A program made the translations under genes and the position numbers. DNA of 64,000 bases from Pseudomonas purpurea. GTDB lineage: Bacteria; Pseudomonadota; Gammaproteobacteria; Pseudomonadales; Pseudomonadaceae. This document shows positions 1 through 10,683 of this stretch, one piece after another (position 1 is the first letter of the stretch; each line of letters starts with the position of its first letter). The stretch covers positions 3,219,001 through 3,283,000 of the forward strand of contig NZ_CP150918.1 of the NCBI RefSeq assembly GCF_039908635.1, in the 5' to 3' direction. The notes below the pieces were generated by a model that was not told the DNA's origin, did no database searches, and saw nothing but the letters and a program-made list of their open reading frames with translations.

Positions 1-416
1 TCCCGCCCGGTAGCGTCGCACTGATTCTGGAGTTGACCGAGCGAGAGCTGATCGTGCCTAGCGACATCACCCACCAGCTCTTCGAACAGTTGCATGAGTT
101 GGGCGTGATGATCGCCATCGATGACTTCGGCACCGGCCATTCGAGCCTGGGCTACTTGCGTCAGTTCAATGTGGACTTCCTGAAAATCGACCAGAGTTTC
201 GTCGCGATGATTGGTGTCGATGCACTGTCGCGGCACATTCTGGACAGCATTATCGAACTCTCGGCCAAGCTCGACCTGGGCATTGTGGCCGAAGGCGTAG
301 AAACAGCTGAGCAAGCGGACTATCTCGCCAGCCACAGTGTGAACTTTCTACAAGGCTACCTCTTCGCTCGCCCCATGCCGGGGGCCGACTTTGTTAATGC
401 GATGAATCGCCATTAA
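1..416 (+). CDS. EAL-domain c-di-GMP phosphodiesterase, C-terminal part
   Basis: The reading frame is open from the window edge (codons from base 3), so the start lies outside. The visible 137 residues are the second half of an EAL domain: ELTERE (Glu of the metal site), DDFGTGHSSL (the DDFGTG loop with two Asp), LKIDQSFV, EGVET and the terminal QGYLFARP. All these catalytic-loop residues are present, so this half looks active for hydrolysis of cyclic di-GMP. Any GGDEF, PAS or membrane domain would be upstream and cannot be seen. The gene ends about 250 bases before the MvaT-type gene and is probably a separate transcription unit. Confidence 0.9.
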   Translation, partial: PPGSVALILELTERELIVPSDITHQLFEQLHELGVMIAIDDFGTGHSSLGYLRQFNVDFLKIDQSFVAMIGVDALSRHILDSIIELSAKLDLGIVAEGVETAEQADYLASHSVNFLQGYLFARPMPGADFVNAMNRH

Positions 417-662
417 CTGGCCACTTGCCTACGTTCATCGTGCAAGATACAACAAGATTCGCGGACATTTTCGAATCAAATGGCGGCGCCTAGTTACATC
501 ATGAAAAAGACATGATTTACTCTTGGCGAATTAACTACTACACTTTTTCATACCTGTACTAGATCGACGGGTGAGCCAATATCACCGAGTCGCCTCAAAG
601 CACTAGGCTTATAGCTTTGTTTGCGGTTGGTATCAGCCAAATACACTATTGGAGTAAAGACA

Positions 663-1025
663 TTGTCCAGACTCGCTGAATTTCGTGCCGCTGAAAAGCG
701 CCTTCAAGAACAGCTCGCACAGCTGGAATCCCTGAAGAATGACGCCGGGCTCAAGAAAGAAATCGAGTTCGAAGAAAAGCTCCAGGGCCTGATGAAGACC
801 TACGGTAAAGGCCTGCGCGACATCATCGCCATCCTTGATCCAAACCTTAAGTCCGGCCTGCAGCAGACCGCTGCACCCAAGACCCGCCGCGCTCGCGTGG
901 TCAAGGTTTATCAGAACCCGCATACCGGCGAACTGATTGAAACCAAAGGTGGCAATCACCGTGGCCTGAAAGCCTGGAAAGAACAGTACGGTGCCAGCAC
1001 CGTTGATTCCTGGCTGCGCGCTTAA
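663..1025 (+). CDS. H-NS-like nucleoid protein, MvaT/MvaU family
   Basis: A 120-residue xenogeneic silencer of the Pseudomonas MvaT/MvaU family, closer to MvaU/TurB than to MvaT by its N-terminus SRLAEFRAAEKRLQEQL. The first half is a charged coiled coil for dimer and oligomer formation. The C-terminal half has the DNA-binding element HTGELIETKGGNHRGLKAWK, which in this family inserts into AT-rich minor grooves. The start chosen is TTG at 663: GGAG at 651-654 sits 8 bases upstream and the protein then begins at the family's normal residue. A longer in-frame version would start at 621 without a good ribosome site. A strong terminator follows directly. The likely role is silencing of AT-rich acquired DNA such as the accessory region at 34-47 kb. 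Confidence 0.92.
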   Translation: MSRLAEFRAAEKRLQEQLAQLESLKNDAGLKKEIEFEEKLQGLMKTYGKGLRDIIAILDPNLKSGLQQTAAPKTRRARVVKVYQNPHTGELIETKGGNHRGLKAWKEQYGASTVDSWLRA

Positions 1026-1040
1026 ACAGTGCCGCACAAG

Positions 1041-1068
1041 AAAGCCCTGCATCCGCAGGGCTTTTTTT
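1041..1068 (+). terminator. Rho-independent terminator of the MvaT/MvaU gene
   Basis: AAAGCCCTGC and GCAGGGCTTT form a 10-bp stem with an ATCC loop, followed by a T run, 16 bases after the stop codon. Confidence 0.9.
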
Positions 1069-1247
1069 GTATATGAGAAACATCTGACGCGACGATATTC
1101 GGCGTTCTCGCGGCAAACAGCCGCCAACTACCACTTGCCAGCCGCATCACCGCCAAGCCACCATCGGCATCATAACTTTTGACTTAATGCCTTTGGATAG
1201 CCGACACATAAGGCCAAGGCTCGCTTCAAGATCTAACAGCTGCCGAG

Positions 1248-1769
1248 CTATAGTTTCAAACTGTTTCGCGTGCTCTGCACTTCACTCTGACTCGCGATGT
1301 AAGCCTCTGCCTGCCCCGCACAGGAAAATACATACGCCTTGTCCGCATCAATCGCGGCAACCAACGTTTGAGACAGTATGTGGCGACCGTTCTGTGTGAT
1401 CGTGCAAGTGGTTTCAAGGGCCGCGAGTCTACCCAGCGTGCCGGGATGGATCTTGTTGCAAACACTTTGATAGCCGCTGGCTGCAAAGTCTTTTTGCACC
1501 GACTTGCGCATTTCCAGTAACACGCCCTGCAAATTGACCTGATGCCCGGCTTCAACCTGAGTCGTGGTCAACTCCATCACCATGACCGGCGTGCCACTTT
1601 GATCATTTTTCACGGCACGTTGCCGCAAGACCTGTGCGGGCTCCTCTTGCGCCAGCGCTTCAATTTCCCATCCGTCTGGCCAAGTGACGACCGGGTCGGC
1701 GGCCTGGGCGCCAGTGGCTCCGATCAGCAGGCAGAGCAACACGAATGCGGTTTGATGGGGTCGGATCAT
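1248..1769 (-). CDS. Secreted hypothetical protein, DUF4946-like
   Basis: A 173-residue protein with a clear signal peptide (MIRPHQTAFVLLCLLIGATG, cleavage near AQA-ADP). The mature part has WPDGWEIEAL near its N-terminus, two Cys that could form a disulfide (VCNKIH and ETTCTI) and a third in FSCAG, consistent with a small periplasmic protein. The general pattern resembles the Pseudomonas DUF4946 family, whose function I do not know. GTG at 1778 would add three residues; neither start has a strong ribosome site. It is divergent from gloA with about 200 bases between them. Confidence 0.7.
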   Translation of the reverse strand: MIRPHQTAFVLLCLLIGATGAQAADPVVTWPDGWEIEALAQEEPAQVLRQRAVKNDQSGTPVMVMELTTTQVEAGHQVNLQGVLLEMRKSVQKDFAASGYQSVCNKIHPGTLGRLAALETTCTITQNGRHILSQTLVAAIDADKAYVFSCAGQAEAYIASQSEVQSTRNSLKL

Positions 1770-1965
1770 TGCAGTCACTACTCACAAGACAAGAAGCAAA
1801 GTCTGAACCCGGCCACTCGGTCAGGCAATAGCCACGCTTTTGCTTTGGCTCGACGCAAACGCTTGCGTATCATGGGCGCATTGCAAGGAAGCGCCATCAA
1901 TCGCAAGCCAAGGGACTGCTCGCCAGCGCGAGCACCGTTTGCCCCACTTATTCTCTGGAGGGCCC

Positions 1966-2487
1966 ATGAGCCTGCACGATCTGAACACGTTCCCCGGCGT
2001 TACCGCCAAGCCCGACACCTCGACTCAGAACTTCGTCTTCAACCACACCATGTTGCGGGTCAAGGACATCACCAAGTCCCTGGACTTCTACACCCGCATC
2101 CTGGGATTCAGCCTGGTTGAAAAACGCGACTTCCCGGAAGCCGAGTTCAGCCTGTACTTCCTGGCACTGGCCGACAAAAACCAGATCCCGGCCGACGCCG
2201 CGGCACGCACCGAGTGGATGAAGTCGATTCCCGGAATTCTCGAACTGACCCACAACCACGGCACCGAGAACGATCCGGACTTCGCCTACCACAATGGCAA
2301 CACCGACCCGCGTGGCTTCGGTCATATCTGCATTTCGGTGCCGGATATCCGTGCAGCGTGCGAGCGTTTCGAAGCGCTGGGCTGCGATTTCCAGAAGCGC
2401 CTGAACGACGGCCGCATGAAGAGCCTGGCCTTCATCAAGGACCCGGATGCTTACTGGGTCGAGATCATTCAACCGACGCCGATGTAA
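1966..2487 (+). CDS. gloA: Lactoylglutathione lyase (glyoxalase I)
   Basis: Glyoxalase I converts the hemithioacetal of methylglyoxal and glutathione to S-lactoylglutathione in the cytosol. The 173-residue length is typical of the long gamma-proteobacterial form. Metal-site regions are visible: FNHTMLRVKD (first metal His), ILELTHNHGTE (Glu region), GFGHICISVPD (second His) and DPDAYWVEIIQP (final Glu). Two VOC half-domains follow one another. The start at 1966 is set by GGAGG at 1957-1961; earlier in-frame ATGs lack this. It is convergent with ahpF and shares a bidirectional terminator with it, separated from it by a REP-like element. Confidence 0.95.
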   Translation: MSLHDLNTFPGVTAKPDTSTQNFVFNHTMLRVKDITKSLDFYTRILGFSLVEKRDFPEAEFSLYFLALADKNQIPADAAARTEWMKSIPGILELTHNHGTENDPDFAYHNGNTDPRGFGHICISVPDIRAACERFEALGCDFQKRLNDGRMKSLAFIKDPDAYWVEIIQPTPM

Positions 2488-2494
2488 CTCCCGC

Positions 2495-2590
2495 CTTTGC
2501 AGGAGCAAGGCTTGCCCACGACAGGCACACCGTCGACTACCTGATCGCCCCGTCATCGCTGATCGCGAGCAAGCTTCGCGGCTACACCAG
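2495..2590. repeat. Degenerate REP-like inverted repeat
   Basis: Two inverted segments, GGAGCAAGGCTTGCCCACGA (2502-2521) and GATCGCGAGCAAGCTTCGCG (2561-2580), resemble the paired arms of Pseudomonas intergenic REP elements with a central spacer. The arms have diverged from each other. It lies between gloA and ahpF in the usual intergenic, convergent setting. Confidence 0.6.
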
Positions 2591-2606
2591 CCGTTGCCAC
2601 AAATGA

Positions 2607-2634
2607 AAAACCCCATGATGACTCATGGGGTTTT
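2607..2634. terminator. Bidirectional terminator between gloA and ahpF
   Basis: AAAACCCCATGA and TCATGGGGTTTT form a 12-bp perfect stem around a TGAC loop, with T-rich sequence on the plus side and an A run that gives T on the minus strand. Confidence 0.85.
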
Positions 2635-2655
2635 GTTTTTTGCGCTATCGATCAC

Positions 2656-4218
2656 TCAAGCCGGCGCAGAGGTGCGAATCAGGTGGTCGAAAGCACTCAG
2701 CGATGCCTTGGCTCCCTCACCCACCGCAATCACGATCTGCTTGTACGGTACCGTGGTCACGTCACCGGCAGCGAACACGCCTGGCATTGACGTCTCGCCC
2801 CGCGAATCGACGATGATCTCGCCACGTGGTGACAACTCGATGGTGCCTTTGAGCCAGTCCGTGTTCGGCAGCAAACCGATCTGTACGAAGATCCCTTCCA
2901 GCTCGACATTCAGCACTTCACCCGACTGACGATCCTTGTAGCGCAAACCGTTGACCTTCTGGCCATCGCCCGTCACTTCAGTGGTCTGGGCATTAGTGAT
3001 GACGGTGACGTTCGGCAAACTGTGCAACTTGCGTTGCAACACCGCATCGGCGCGCAACTGCACATCAAACTCCAGCAGCGTCACGTGCTTGACGATGCCC
3101 GCCAGATCAATGGCCGCCTCGACACCCGAGTTACCACCGCCGATCACGGCTACACGCTTGCCCTTGAACAACGGACCGTCGCAGTGCGGGCAGTACGCCA
3201 CGCCTTTGTTGCGGTATTCCTGCTCACCGGGCACGTTCATTTCGCGCCAGCGGGCGCCGGTCGCGAGAATCACGGTCCTGGCCTTGAGCGAAGCACCACT
3301 GGCGAACCTGATTTCGTGCAGCTCGCCGTTTTTACCCGGCACCAGCTTATCGGCGCGTTGCAGGTTCATGATGTCGACGTCGTATTGCTTGACGTGCTCT
3401 TCCAGCGCGACCGCCAGTTTCGGCCCTTCGGTTTCCTGCACGGAAATGAAGTTCTCGATGGCCATGGTGTCCAACACCTGACCACCAAAACGCTCGGCCG
3501 CAACGCCGGTACGAATGCCTTTGCGGGCCGCATAAATCGCTGCCGAGGCACCGGCTGGACCACCACCCACAACCAGCACGTCAAAGGCGTCCTTGGCGTT
3601 GATTTTCTCGGCCTGGCGCTCAATGGCGCTGGTGTCGATCTTGGCGATGATTTCTTCCAGGCCCATGCGGCCCTGGCCGAAGTTGACGCCATTAAGGTAA
3701 ACACTCGGCACGGCCATGATCTTGCGATCTTCGACCTCAGCCTGGAACAACGCACCGTCGATGGCAACGTGGCGAATGTTCGGGTTAAGCACCGCCATCA
3801 GGTTCAGCGCCTGGACCACGTCCGGGCAGTTCTGGCACGACAGCGAGAAGTACGTCTCGAAGTTGAACTCGCCTTTGAGCGAGCGGATCTGCTCAATCAC
3901 CTCATGACTGGCCTTCGAAGGGTGACCGCCGACTTGCAGCAAGGCCAACACCAGCGAAGTGAATTCGTGGCCCATGGGAATACCGGCGAAACGCAGGCTG
4001 ATATCACTTCCCGGGCGGTTCAACGAGAACGATGGCTTGCGCGCATCCGTTCCGTTGTCGAGCAACGTTATTTGATGGGAAAGACTGGCAACGTCTTTGA
4101 GTAGCGCGAGCATTTCCTGGGATTTCGCACCGTCGTCGAGGGAGGCGACGATCTCGATCGGCTGGGTGACCCGTTCCAGGTATGACTTCAACTGAGCTTT
4201 AAGATTGGCGTCCAACAT
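2656..4218 (-). CDS. ahpF: Alkyl hydroperoxide reductase subunit F
   Basis: A 520-residue flavoprotein disulfide reductase that passes electrons from NADH to AhpC. The N-terminal tandem thioredoxin-fold domain has its CxxC as [10 protein letters not shown]. The FAD-binding [17 protein letters not shown] follows, then the redox-active [12 protein letters not shown], the NAD-binding [17 protein letters not shown], and the FAD-contacting GVFAAGDVT near the end. Length and all catalytic Cys are as expected. It lies downstream of ahpC on the same strand. The 119-base gap between them holds a hairpin with a T run, so ahpF is probably transcribed partly by read-through. Confidence 0.97.
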   Translation of the reverse strand: MLDANLKAQLKSYLERVTQPIEIVASLDDGAKSQEMLALLKDVASLSHQITLLDNGTDARKPSFSLNRPGSDISLRFAGIPMGHEFTSLVLALLQVGGHPSKASHEVIEQIRSLKGEFNFETYFSLSCQNCPDVVQALNLMAVLNPNIRHVAIDGALFQAEVEDRKIMAVPSVYLNGVNFGQGRMGLEEIIAKIDTSAIERQAEKINAKDAFDVLVVGGGPAGASAAIYAARKGIRTGVAAERFGGQVLDTMAIENFISVQETEGPKLAVALEEHVKQYDVDIMNLQRADKLVPGKNGELHEIRFASGASLKARTVILATGARWREMNVPGEQEYRNKGVAYCPHCDGPLFKGKRVAVIGGGNSGVEAAIDLAGIVKHVTLLEFDVQLRADAVLQRKLHSLPNVTVITNAQTTEVTGDGQKVNGLRYKDRQSGEVLNVELEGIFVQIGLLPNTDWLKGTIELSPRGEIIVDSRGETSMPGVFAAGDVTTVPYKQIVIAVGEGAKASLSAFDHLIRTSAPA

Positions 4219-4248
4219 ACGGGCGATTTCCTTTTTTTGATCGTAAAA

Positions 4249-4281
4249 AAAACGCCCGAGCGAATCTCGCCCGGGCGTTTT
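4249..4281 (-). terminator. Hairpin between ahpC and ahpF (partial terminator)
   Basis: AAAACGCCCG pairs with CGGGCGTTTT, and an inner GCGA pairs with TCGC. On the minus strand a run of eight T follows. Position just after ahpC suggests it ends most ahpC transcripts and lowers ahpF expression relative to ahpC; that effect is an inference. Confidence 0.8.
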
Positions 4282-4337
4282 TGAGGGCGGTGCAGCTTAC
4301 TTAGGTGCGGTAATCCGCCCTGATGTACTTCACAGAC

Positions 4338-4901
4338 TTAGATCTTGCCGACCAGGTCCAGAGACGGTGCCAGAGTGGCCTCGCCTTCTTTCCACTTGGC
4401 TGGGCAGACTTCGCCCGGGTGAGCAGCGACGTACTGAGCGGCTTTGATTTTGCGCAGCAGTTCGTTCGCATCGCGGCCCACGCCACCGTCGTTCAGCTCG
4501 ACGATTTTGATCTGGCCTTCAGGGTTGATCACGAAGGTGCCACGGTCAGCCAGGCCGACTTCTTCGATCAGCACGTCGAAGTTGCGGGAGATGACGTGGG
4601 TCGGGTCGCCGATCATGGTGTACTGGATTTTGCCGATCGCAGGCGAAGTGTTGTGCCATGCCGCGTGAGCAAAGTGGGTGTCGGTCGACACGCTGTAGAC
4701 TTCAACGCCCAGCTTCTGGAATTCGGCGTAGTTGTCAGCCAGGTCTTCCAACTCGGTTGGGCAAACGAAGGTGAAGTCAGCCGGGTAGAAGAACACAACG
4801 GACCATTTGCCTTTCAGGTCGGCGTCCGACACTTCGACGAATGCGCCGTTTTTGAATGCGGTGGCTTTGAACGGTTTAACTTGGCTGTTGATGATAGGCA
4901 T
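4338..4901 (-). CDS. ahpC: Alkyl hydroperoxide reductase subunit C (peroxiredoxin)
   Basis: A 187-residue typical 2-Cys peroxiredoxin that reduces hydrogen peroxide, organic hydroperoxides and peroxynitrite. The peroxidatic Cys is in [17 protein letters not shown] and the resolving Cys in [12 protein letters not shown]. The YF-type C-terminal extension common in this class is not obvious; the protein ends SLDLVGKI. The start has a good upstream purine-rich site (GGAGAGTC on the minus strand). An OxyR-like four-box site lies 69-105 bases upstream of the start. Confidence 0.97.
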   Translation of the reverse strand: MPIINSQVKPFKATAFKNGAFVEVSDADLKGKWSVVFFYPADFTFVCPTELEDLADNYAEFQKLGVEVYSVSTDTHFAHAAWHNTSPAIGKIQYTMIGDPTHVISRNFDVLIEEVGLADRGTFVINPEGQIKIVELNDGGVGRDANELLRKIKAAQYVAAHPGEVCPAKWKEGEATLAPSLDLVGKI

Positions 4902-4969
4902 CGTTGACTCTCCGTCAGGGTTGAAAAGTTGATGAGGTGAATCCTAACCACTCGATCGCCGGATGGCTC

Positions 4970-5006
4970 ATTGGCAAAGCTGATGTTGCTGATTGGTTTT
5001 CGCTAT
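4970..5006 (-). promoter_or_regulatory. Candidate OxyR-binding site upstream of ahpC
   Basis: Read on the minus strand, four tetranucleotides ATAG, CAAT, ATCA, CAAT are each separated by exactly 7 bases. The OxyR consensus is ATAG-N7-CTAT-N7-ATAG-N7-CTAT. The spacing fits perfectly and the box sequences partly. Distance to the ahpC start is suitable for activation. OxyR control of ahpC is established in pseudomonads; binding here is inferred. Confidence 0.6.
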
Positions 5007-5037
5007 TAGCCGACAGTATTAATAGAAGAAACCTGTA

Positions 5038-5978
5038 TCACCCACCAACAGGTTGCTCGCCGATGCGGGTCATCCCGATAAACGGGCTGGCTTCAACATA
5101 GCGCATGGCGGACTTCACATCCTTCCAACCGACATAACTCATCAGGGACTTGAGGTCCCAACCGCTGCGATGGGCCCAGGTGGCGAAACCCCGTCGCAGC
5201 GAGTGACTGGTGTACTGCTCGGCCGGAATGCCTGCGCGATCCAGTGCCTGACGCAACAGCGGAATCACGCTATTGGCGTGCAAACCCTCCTCGCCCAGAT
5301 TGCCCCAGCGGTCGATGCCACGGAACACCGGCCCACGCACCAGCGCTGACACTTTGAGCCACTCGATGTAGGGCCCTGCACCGGACACAAGCGTTGCAAG
5401 GCAGGCGTCTGATAGGTCTTGCCGAAGTTCTCGCGATCACTCTTGCTGCGCGGCACGTACACAGTGATGCCTGAGCCTGGCGCAACCTGGACATGCTCAA
5501 CCTGCAAGCGGCACAACTCATCGCTGCGAAACCCGCGCCAGAACCCAAGCAGAATTAACGCCGCATCACGCCGCGCCCTCAGCAATGCAGGCTGATCACC
5601 CGCAGCCTTCGCCTCAGTCGCTTCCAGCTCCAGGTGCACGACCAAACGCTCCAGATGCTGAAGCTGCAACGGCTCAGCCTGTTTTTCCTGCGCCGGATGC
5701 AAGGCGCGAATGCCTTTGAAGACTTTGCGCACCACCGGCGCCTTGGTCGGATCAGCAAAGCCCTGGCTGTTGTGCCATTGCGCCAACGCAGACAAACGCA
5801 ACTTCAACGTGTTGATCGACAGCTCACCGGCATGCGCCACCAGATAACGCGCCACGCTATCGCTGGTGGCTGGCAGGAACCCGCCCCAACTCACTTCAAA
5901 ATGCTCAACGGCTGCCCGATAGCTGCGCCGGGTGTTATCACGGGTGGCCGCTTGCAGATAGAGATCCAGATCAGTCAT
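5038..5978 (-). pseudogene. Site-specific tyrosine recombinase/integrase, frameshifted
   Basis: Two frames together give a complete tyrosine recombinase of about 313 residues. The N-terminal part starts MTDLDLYLQAATRDNTRRSY (SAM-like core-binding domain) and includes the box I Arg in LLGFWRGFRSDELCRL. The C-terminal part, in another frame, has the HSLRRGFATWAHRSGW motif, GWKDVKSAMRY with the likely nucleophile Tyr, and the stop at 5038. The frame changes at GGGCCC (5371-5376); restoring one base there would join LCPV-QGP-YIEWL. It is divergent from the KfrA-like gene across 177 bases holding a 14-bp palindrome. It may be a real pseudogene or an indel error. Confidence 0.8.
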
Positions 5979-6118
5979 CAGCTCAAACCTCGCAAACGTA
6001 CGGCAATGCCGCTCGAAACCGCATAAAACGCTCATCACACGGGGTAATACCAGTATATCCCATGTCATATTTTGTAATTTACACGGATCACCGATAACAT
6101 GGCACACAGGCAATTTAC

Positions 6119-6132
6119 GTGGTACGTACCAC
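6119..6132. promoter_or_regulatory. 14-bp perfect palindrome between the recombinase and the KfrA-like gene
   Basis: GTGGTACGTACCAC reads the same on both strands and lies 24 bases before the KfrA-like start codon in the divergent promoter region. It is a likely dimer-binding operator, plausibly for the KfrA-like protein itself, since KfrA proteins autoregulate. The binding partner is inferred. Confidence 0.55.
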
Positions 6133-6155
6133 AGTACTAAATCGTAGGAGAGAAC

Positions 6156-8534
<2,379 letters not shown>

Positions 8535-8616
8535 TTCAATCTCCTCGGCAGGCCACCAGCATACCCGCTGCAGCTTTTTCGGTCAGCGCTGCGAACGGCA
8601 CAGGCCCGAAAAATGA

Positions 8617-8640
8617 AAAAGCCACCCGAAGGTGGCTTTT
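8617..8640 (-). terminator. Terminator downstream of galU
   Basis: AAAAGCCACC and GGTGGCTTTT form a 10-bp stem with a CGAA tetraloop; the A run on the plus strand gives T on the minus strand. It lies 24 bases after the galU stop and before gor, so gor probably has its own promoter. Confidence 0.85.
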
Positions 8641-8663
8641 CAGAACAAGTCGGTTAAGCGCTA

Positions 8664-9503
8664 TTAGTAAGCCTTGCCCGTCTTGTAGAAGTGCTCGAAG
8701 CAGAAGTTGGTGGCTTCGATGTAGCCTTCAGCGCCACCGCAATCGAAACGAGTGCCCTTGAATTTGTAGGCAATCACGCAACCGTCTTGCGCCTGCTTCA
8801 TCAGGGCGTCGGTGATCTGGATCTCGCCACCCTTGCCTGGCTCGGTTTCTTCGATCAACTTGAAGATGTCCGGCGTCAGGATGTAACGACCGATGATCGC
8901 CAGGTTGGACGGCGCATCTTCAGGCTTCGGCTTCTCGACCATGTTGCGAACACGGTACAGGTCGTCACCGATCAGATCGCCGGCGATCACGCCGTACTTG
9001 TGGGTTTCCTGCGGGTCGACTTCCTGAATCGCGACGATGGTGCAGCGGTACTGTTTGTACAGCTTGACCATCTGGGTCAGCACGCCGTCGCCTTCCAGGT
9101 TGACGCACAAGTCATCCGCCAGCACCACGGCGAACGGTTCGTCGCCGATCAGCGGACGACCGGTCAGGATCGCGTGACCCAGGCCTTTCATTTCGGTCTG
9201 ACGGGTGTAGGAGAACGAGCACTCGTCGAGCAGCTTGCGGATACCGACCAGGTACTTCTCTTTGTCGGTGCCCTTGATCTGGTTTTCCAGCTCATAGCTG
9301 ATGTCGAAGTGGTCTTCCAGGGCGCGCTTGCCACGACCGGTAACGATGGAAATTTCGGTCAACCCAGCGTCCAGCGCTTCTTCAACGCCGTACTGGATCA
9401 GTGGCTTGTTCACCACCGGCAGCATTTCTTTGGGCATGGCTTTAGTCGCTGGCAGGAAGCGAGTACCGTAACCGGCTGCTGGGAACAAGCATTTCTTGAT
9501 CAT
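8664..9503 (-). CDS. galU: UTP-glucose-1-phosphate uridylyltransferase
   Basis: A 279-residue cytosolic enzyme making UDP-glucose from UTP and glucose-1-phosphate, for LPS core, exopolysaccharide and other glucosylations. The nucleotide-binding signature AAGYGTRFLPATKAMPKEML is at the N-terminus, followed by NKPLIQYGVEEA and the metal-binding VVLADDL. The fingerprint RFDCGGAEGYIEA near the C-terminus is normal for bacterial GalU. Full length, no oddities. Next to gor, a common pseudomonad neighbour. Confidence 0.96.
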   Translation of the reverse strand: MIKKCLFPAAGYGTRFLPATKAMPKEMLPVVNKPLIQYGVEEALDAGLTEISIVTGRGKRALEDHFDISYELENQIKGTDKEKYLVGIRKLLDECSFSYTRQTEMKGLGHAILTGRPLIGDEPFAVVLADDLCVNLEGDGVLTQMVKLYKQYRCTIVAIQEVDPQETHKYGVIAGDLIGDDLYRVRNMVEKPKPEDAPSNLAIIGRYILTPDIFKLIEETEPGKGGEIQITDALMKQAQDGCVIAYKFKGTRFDCGGAEGYIEATNFCFEHFYKTGKAY

Positions 9504-9760
9504 AAAAGTCCTTGAAAGGGCTGTGTGTACGAGTTTCGGCGCAGTCTAATCAGGCGGCAGGCACCTTACAATGCCCCCCACTGGCTAACCGATGCCATCA
9601 TAGAGAAATAATCAGGCAGATAGTTCCGCGCCGGCCAGCTGATCGACTGTTTCGCCGCACCAAAACCACCTGCCAATCGAATCACTGTAGACCAGCGAAC
9701 ACCTCTACTCCTGATTTCCCGCTATCATTGCGCGATTGAACCAGCCAACGAGGCAGATAG

Positions 9761-9949
9761 ATGTCGGCAGCAAAAAGCGTGAACGGTTACCTGATCAATC
9801 AGGCAAAAGATGGCCAGTGGTGGGTCGACAGCGCCAATGGTGAGAACATCGCCGGCCCCTTCCCTTCAGAGGCGCTGGCCATTGAAGTGGCCTCCGTGTT
9901 CCAGGATCAGCCTGCTGCGCCACGGCGCCGCAACGCCAAACCTGAGTAA
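9761..9949 (+). CDS. Small hypothetical protein (62 aa)
   Basis: A 62-residue soluble protein: NGYLINQAKDGQWWVDSANG, then GPFPSEALAIEVASVFQD and a basic Pro/Arg-rich tail. The middle resembles small proteins built around a Trp-Trp strand followed by a helix. The start is ATG with GAGGCAG just upstream and a strong terminator follows 18 bases after the stop, so it is expressed as a single gene. I do not recognise a function. Confidence 0.7.
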   Translation: MSAAKSVNGYLINQAKDGQWWVDSANGENIAGPFPSEALAIEVASVFQDQPAAPRRRNAKPE

Positions 9950-9967
9950 GACCGAATGCAAGACCAG

Positions 9968-9993
9968 AGCCCTGCCCACCCGCAGGGCTTTTT
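9968..9993 (+). terminator. Terminator of the 62-aa protein gene
   Basis: AGCCCTGC and GCAGGGCT form an 8-bp stem with a six-base loop, followed by five T. Confidence 0.85.
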
Positions 9994-10085
9994 GTTTGTC
10001 TGTACCAGGATGGCCGTTCGCTATAGCATCTTGGCGCAGGGCGTTCGCACCCCGCACACCCTCTACCTTGAACGACGACCTTCAC

Positions 10086-10367
10086 ATGAAAAAATACCTG
10101 GCACTGATTGCGGTTCTGGCCCTGTCCGGGTGCGCCACCGCGTCCAAGACTTATCTGGACGACGGCGAACAAGGCCTGGCGATCGACTGCTCTGGCGAAG
10201 CCAACTCCTGGGCCACCTGCTATGAAAAGGCAGATGCCTCCTGCGCGGGCACTGGTTATCGGATCGTGGGCACCGACGGCACACCGTCGACCAAGGAGAG
10301 CGACAAGACCCTTGGCGCAGATGTCGGCAACTTCAAGAGCCGCAGTGTTGTGGTGGTGTGCAAGTAA
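10086..10367 (+). CDS. Small lipoprotein (93 aa)
   Basis: Starts MKKYLALIAVLALSGCATAS, a type II signal peptide with lipobox LSGC. The mature part has four Cys (DCSGEANSWATCYEKADASC and a final VVVVCK), likely disulfide-bonded, and GYRIVGTDGT, a motif also seen in small outer-membrane-anchored proteins. The start was chosen at the lipoprotein signal; a longer in-frame extension lacks one. Function unknown. Confidence 0.8.
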   Translation: MKKYLALIAVLALSGCATASKTYLDDGEQGLAIDCSGEANSWATCYEKADASCAGTGYRIVGTDGTPSTKESDKTLGADVGNFKSRSVVVVCK

Positions 10368-10382
10368 CCACCCGCTGCGTCG

Positions 10383-10613
10383 TTACATGTGGATCTCGGC
10401 AAACTTGATCCCGAGCCCGCGCACGGTCTCGATCAAGTCGTCGAGCCGGCTGAAGGACTCCACTTCGTCGTTTTCATCCACCAGAAAGAAACTGCGCCCG
10501 GCGCTTTTCTTGAAAAACACGATCCATTCACCCGAATTCGCCGGATTCTGAATCACATGGGTCGCAGAGATATGACCCTCTGCATGCCGCTCCCGCACCT
10601 GTTCACGCTTCAT
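10383..10613 (-). CDS. Small hypothetical protein (76 aa)
   Basis: The protein starts MKREQVRERHAEGHISATHV and contains GEWIVFFKKSAGRSFFLVDE followed by VESFSRLDDLIETVRGLGI. The layout suggests an alpha/beta fold with a helix at the C-terminus. An in-frame extension upstream to 10703 runs through a terminator stem and is rejected. It lies downstream of tsdA behind a terminator, so it is a separate unit. Confidence 0.65.
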   Translation of the reverse strand: MKREQVRERHAEGHISATHVIQNPANSGEWIVFFKKSAGRSFFLVDENDEVESFSRLDDLIETVRGLGIKFAEIHM

Positions 10614-10624
10614 GACTGACTCCC

Positions 10625-10665
10625 AAAAATGACAATGCCGCCCACGTGCTGACGTGGGCGGCATT
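10625..10665 (-). terminator. Terminator of the tsdBA operon
   Basis: AATGCCGCCCACGT and ACGTGGGCGGCATT form a 14-bp perfect stem with a four-base loop; on the minus strand it is followed by GTCATTTTTGG. It is 18 bases after the tsdA stop. Confidence 0.85.
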
Positions 10666-10683
10666 GGGTCGATGGGCGACAGT

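Noticed and set aside
3022..4104. A 360-codon plus-strand frame
   Set aside because: Antisense shadow of ahpF.
9512..9739. 75-codon plus-strand frame upstream of the 62-aa protein
   Set aside because: No ribosome site, composition of intergenic sequence and galU promoter region.
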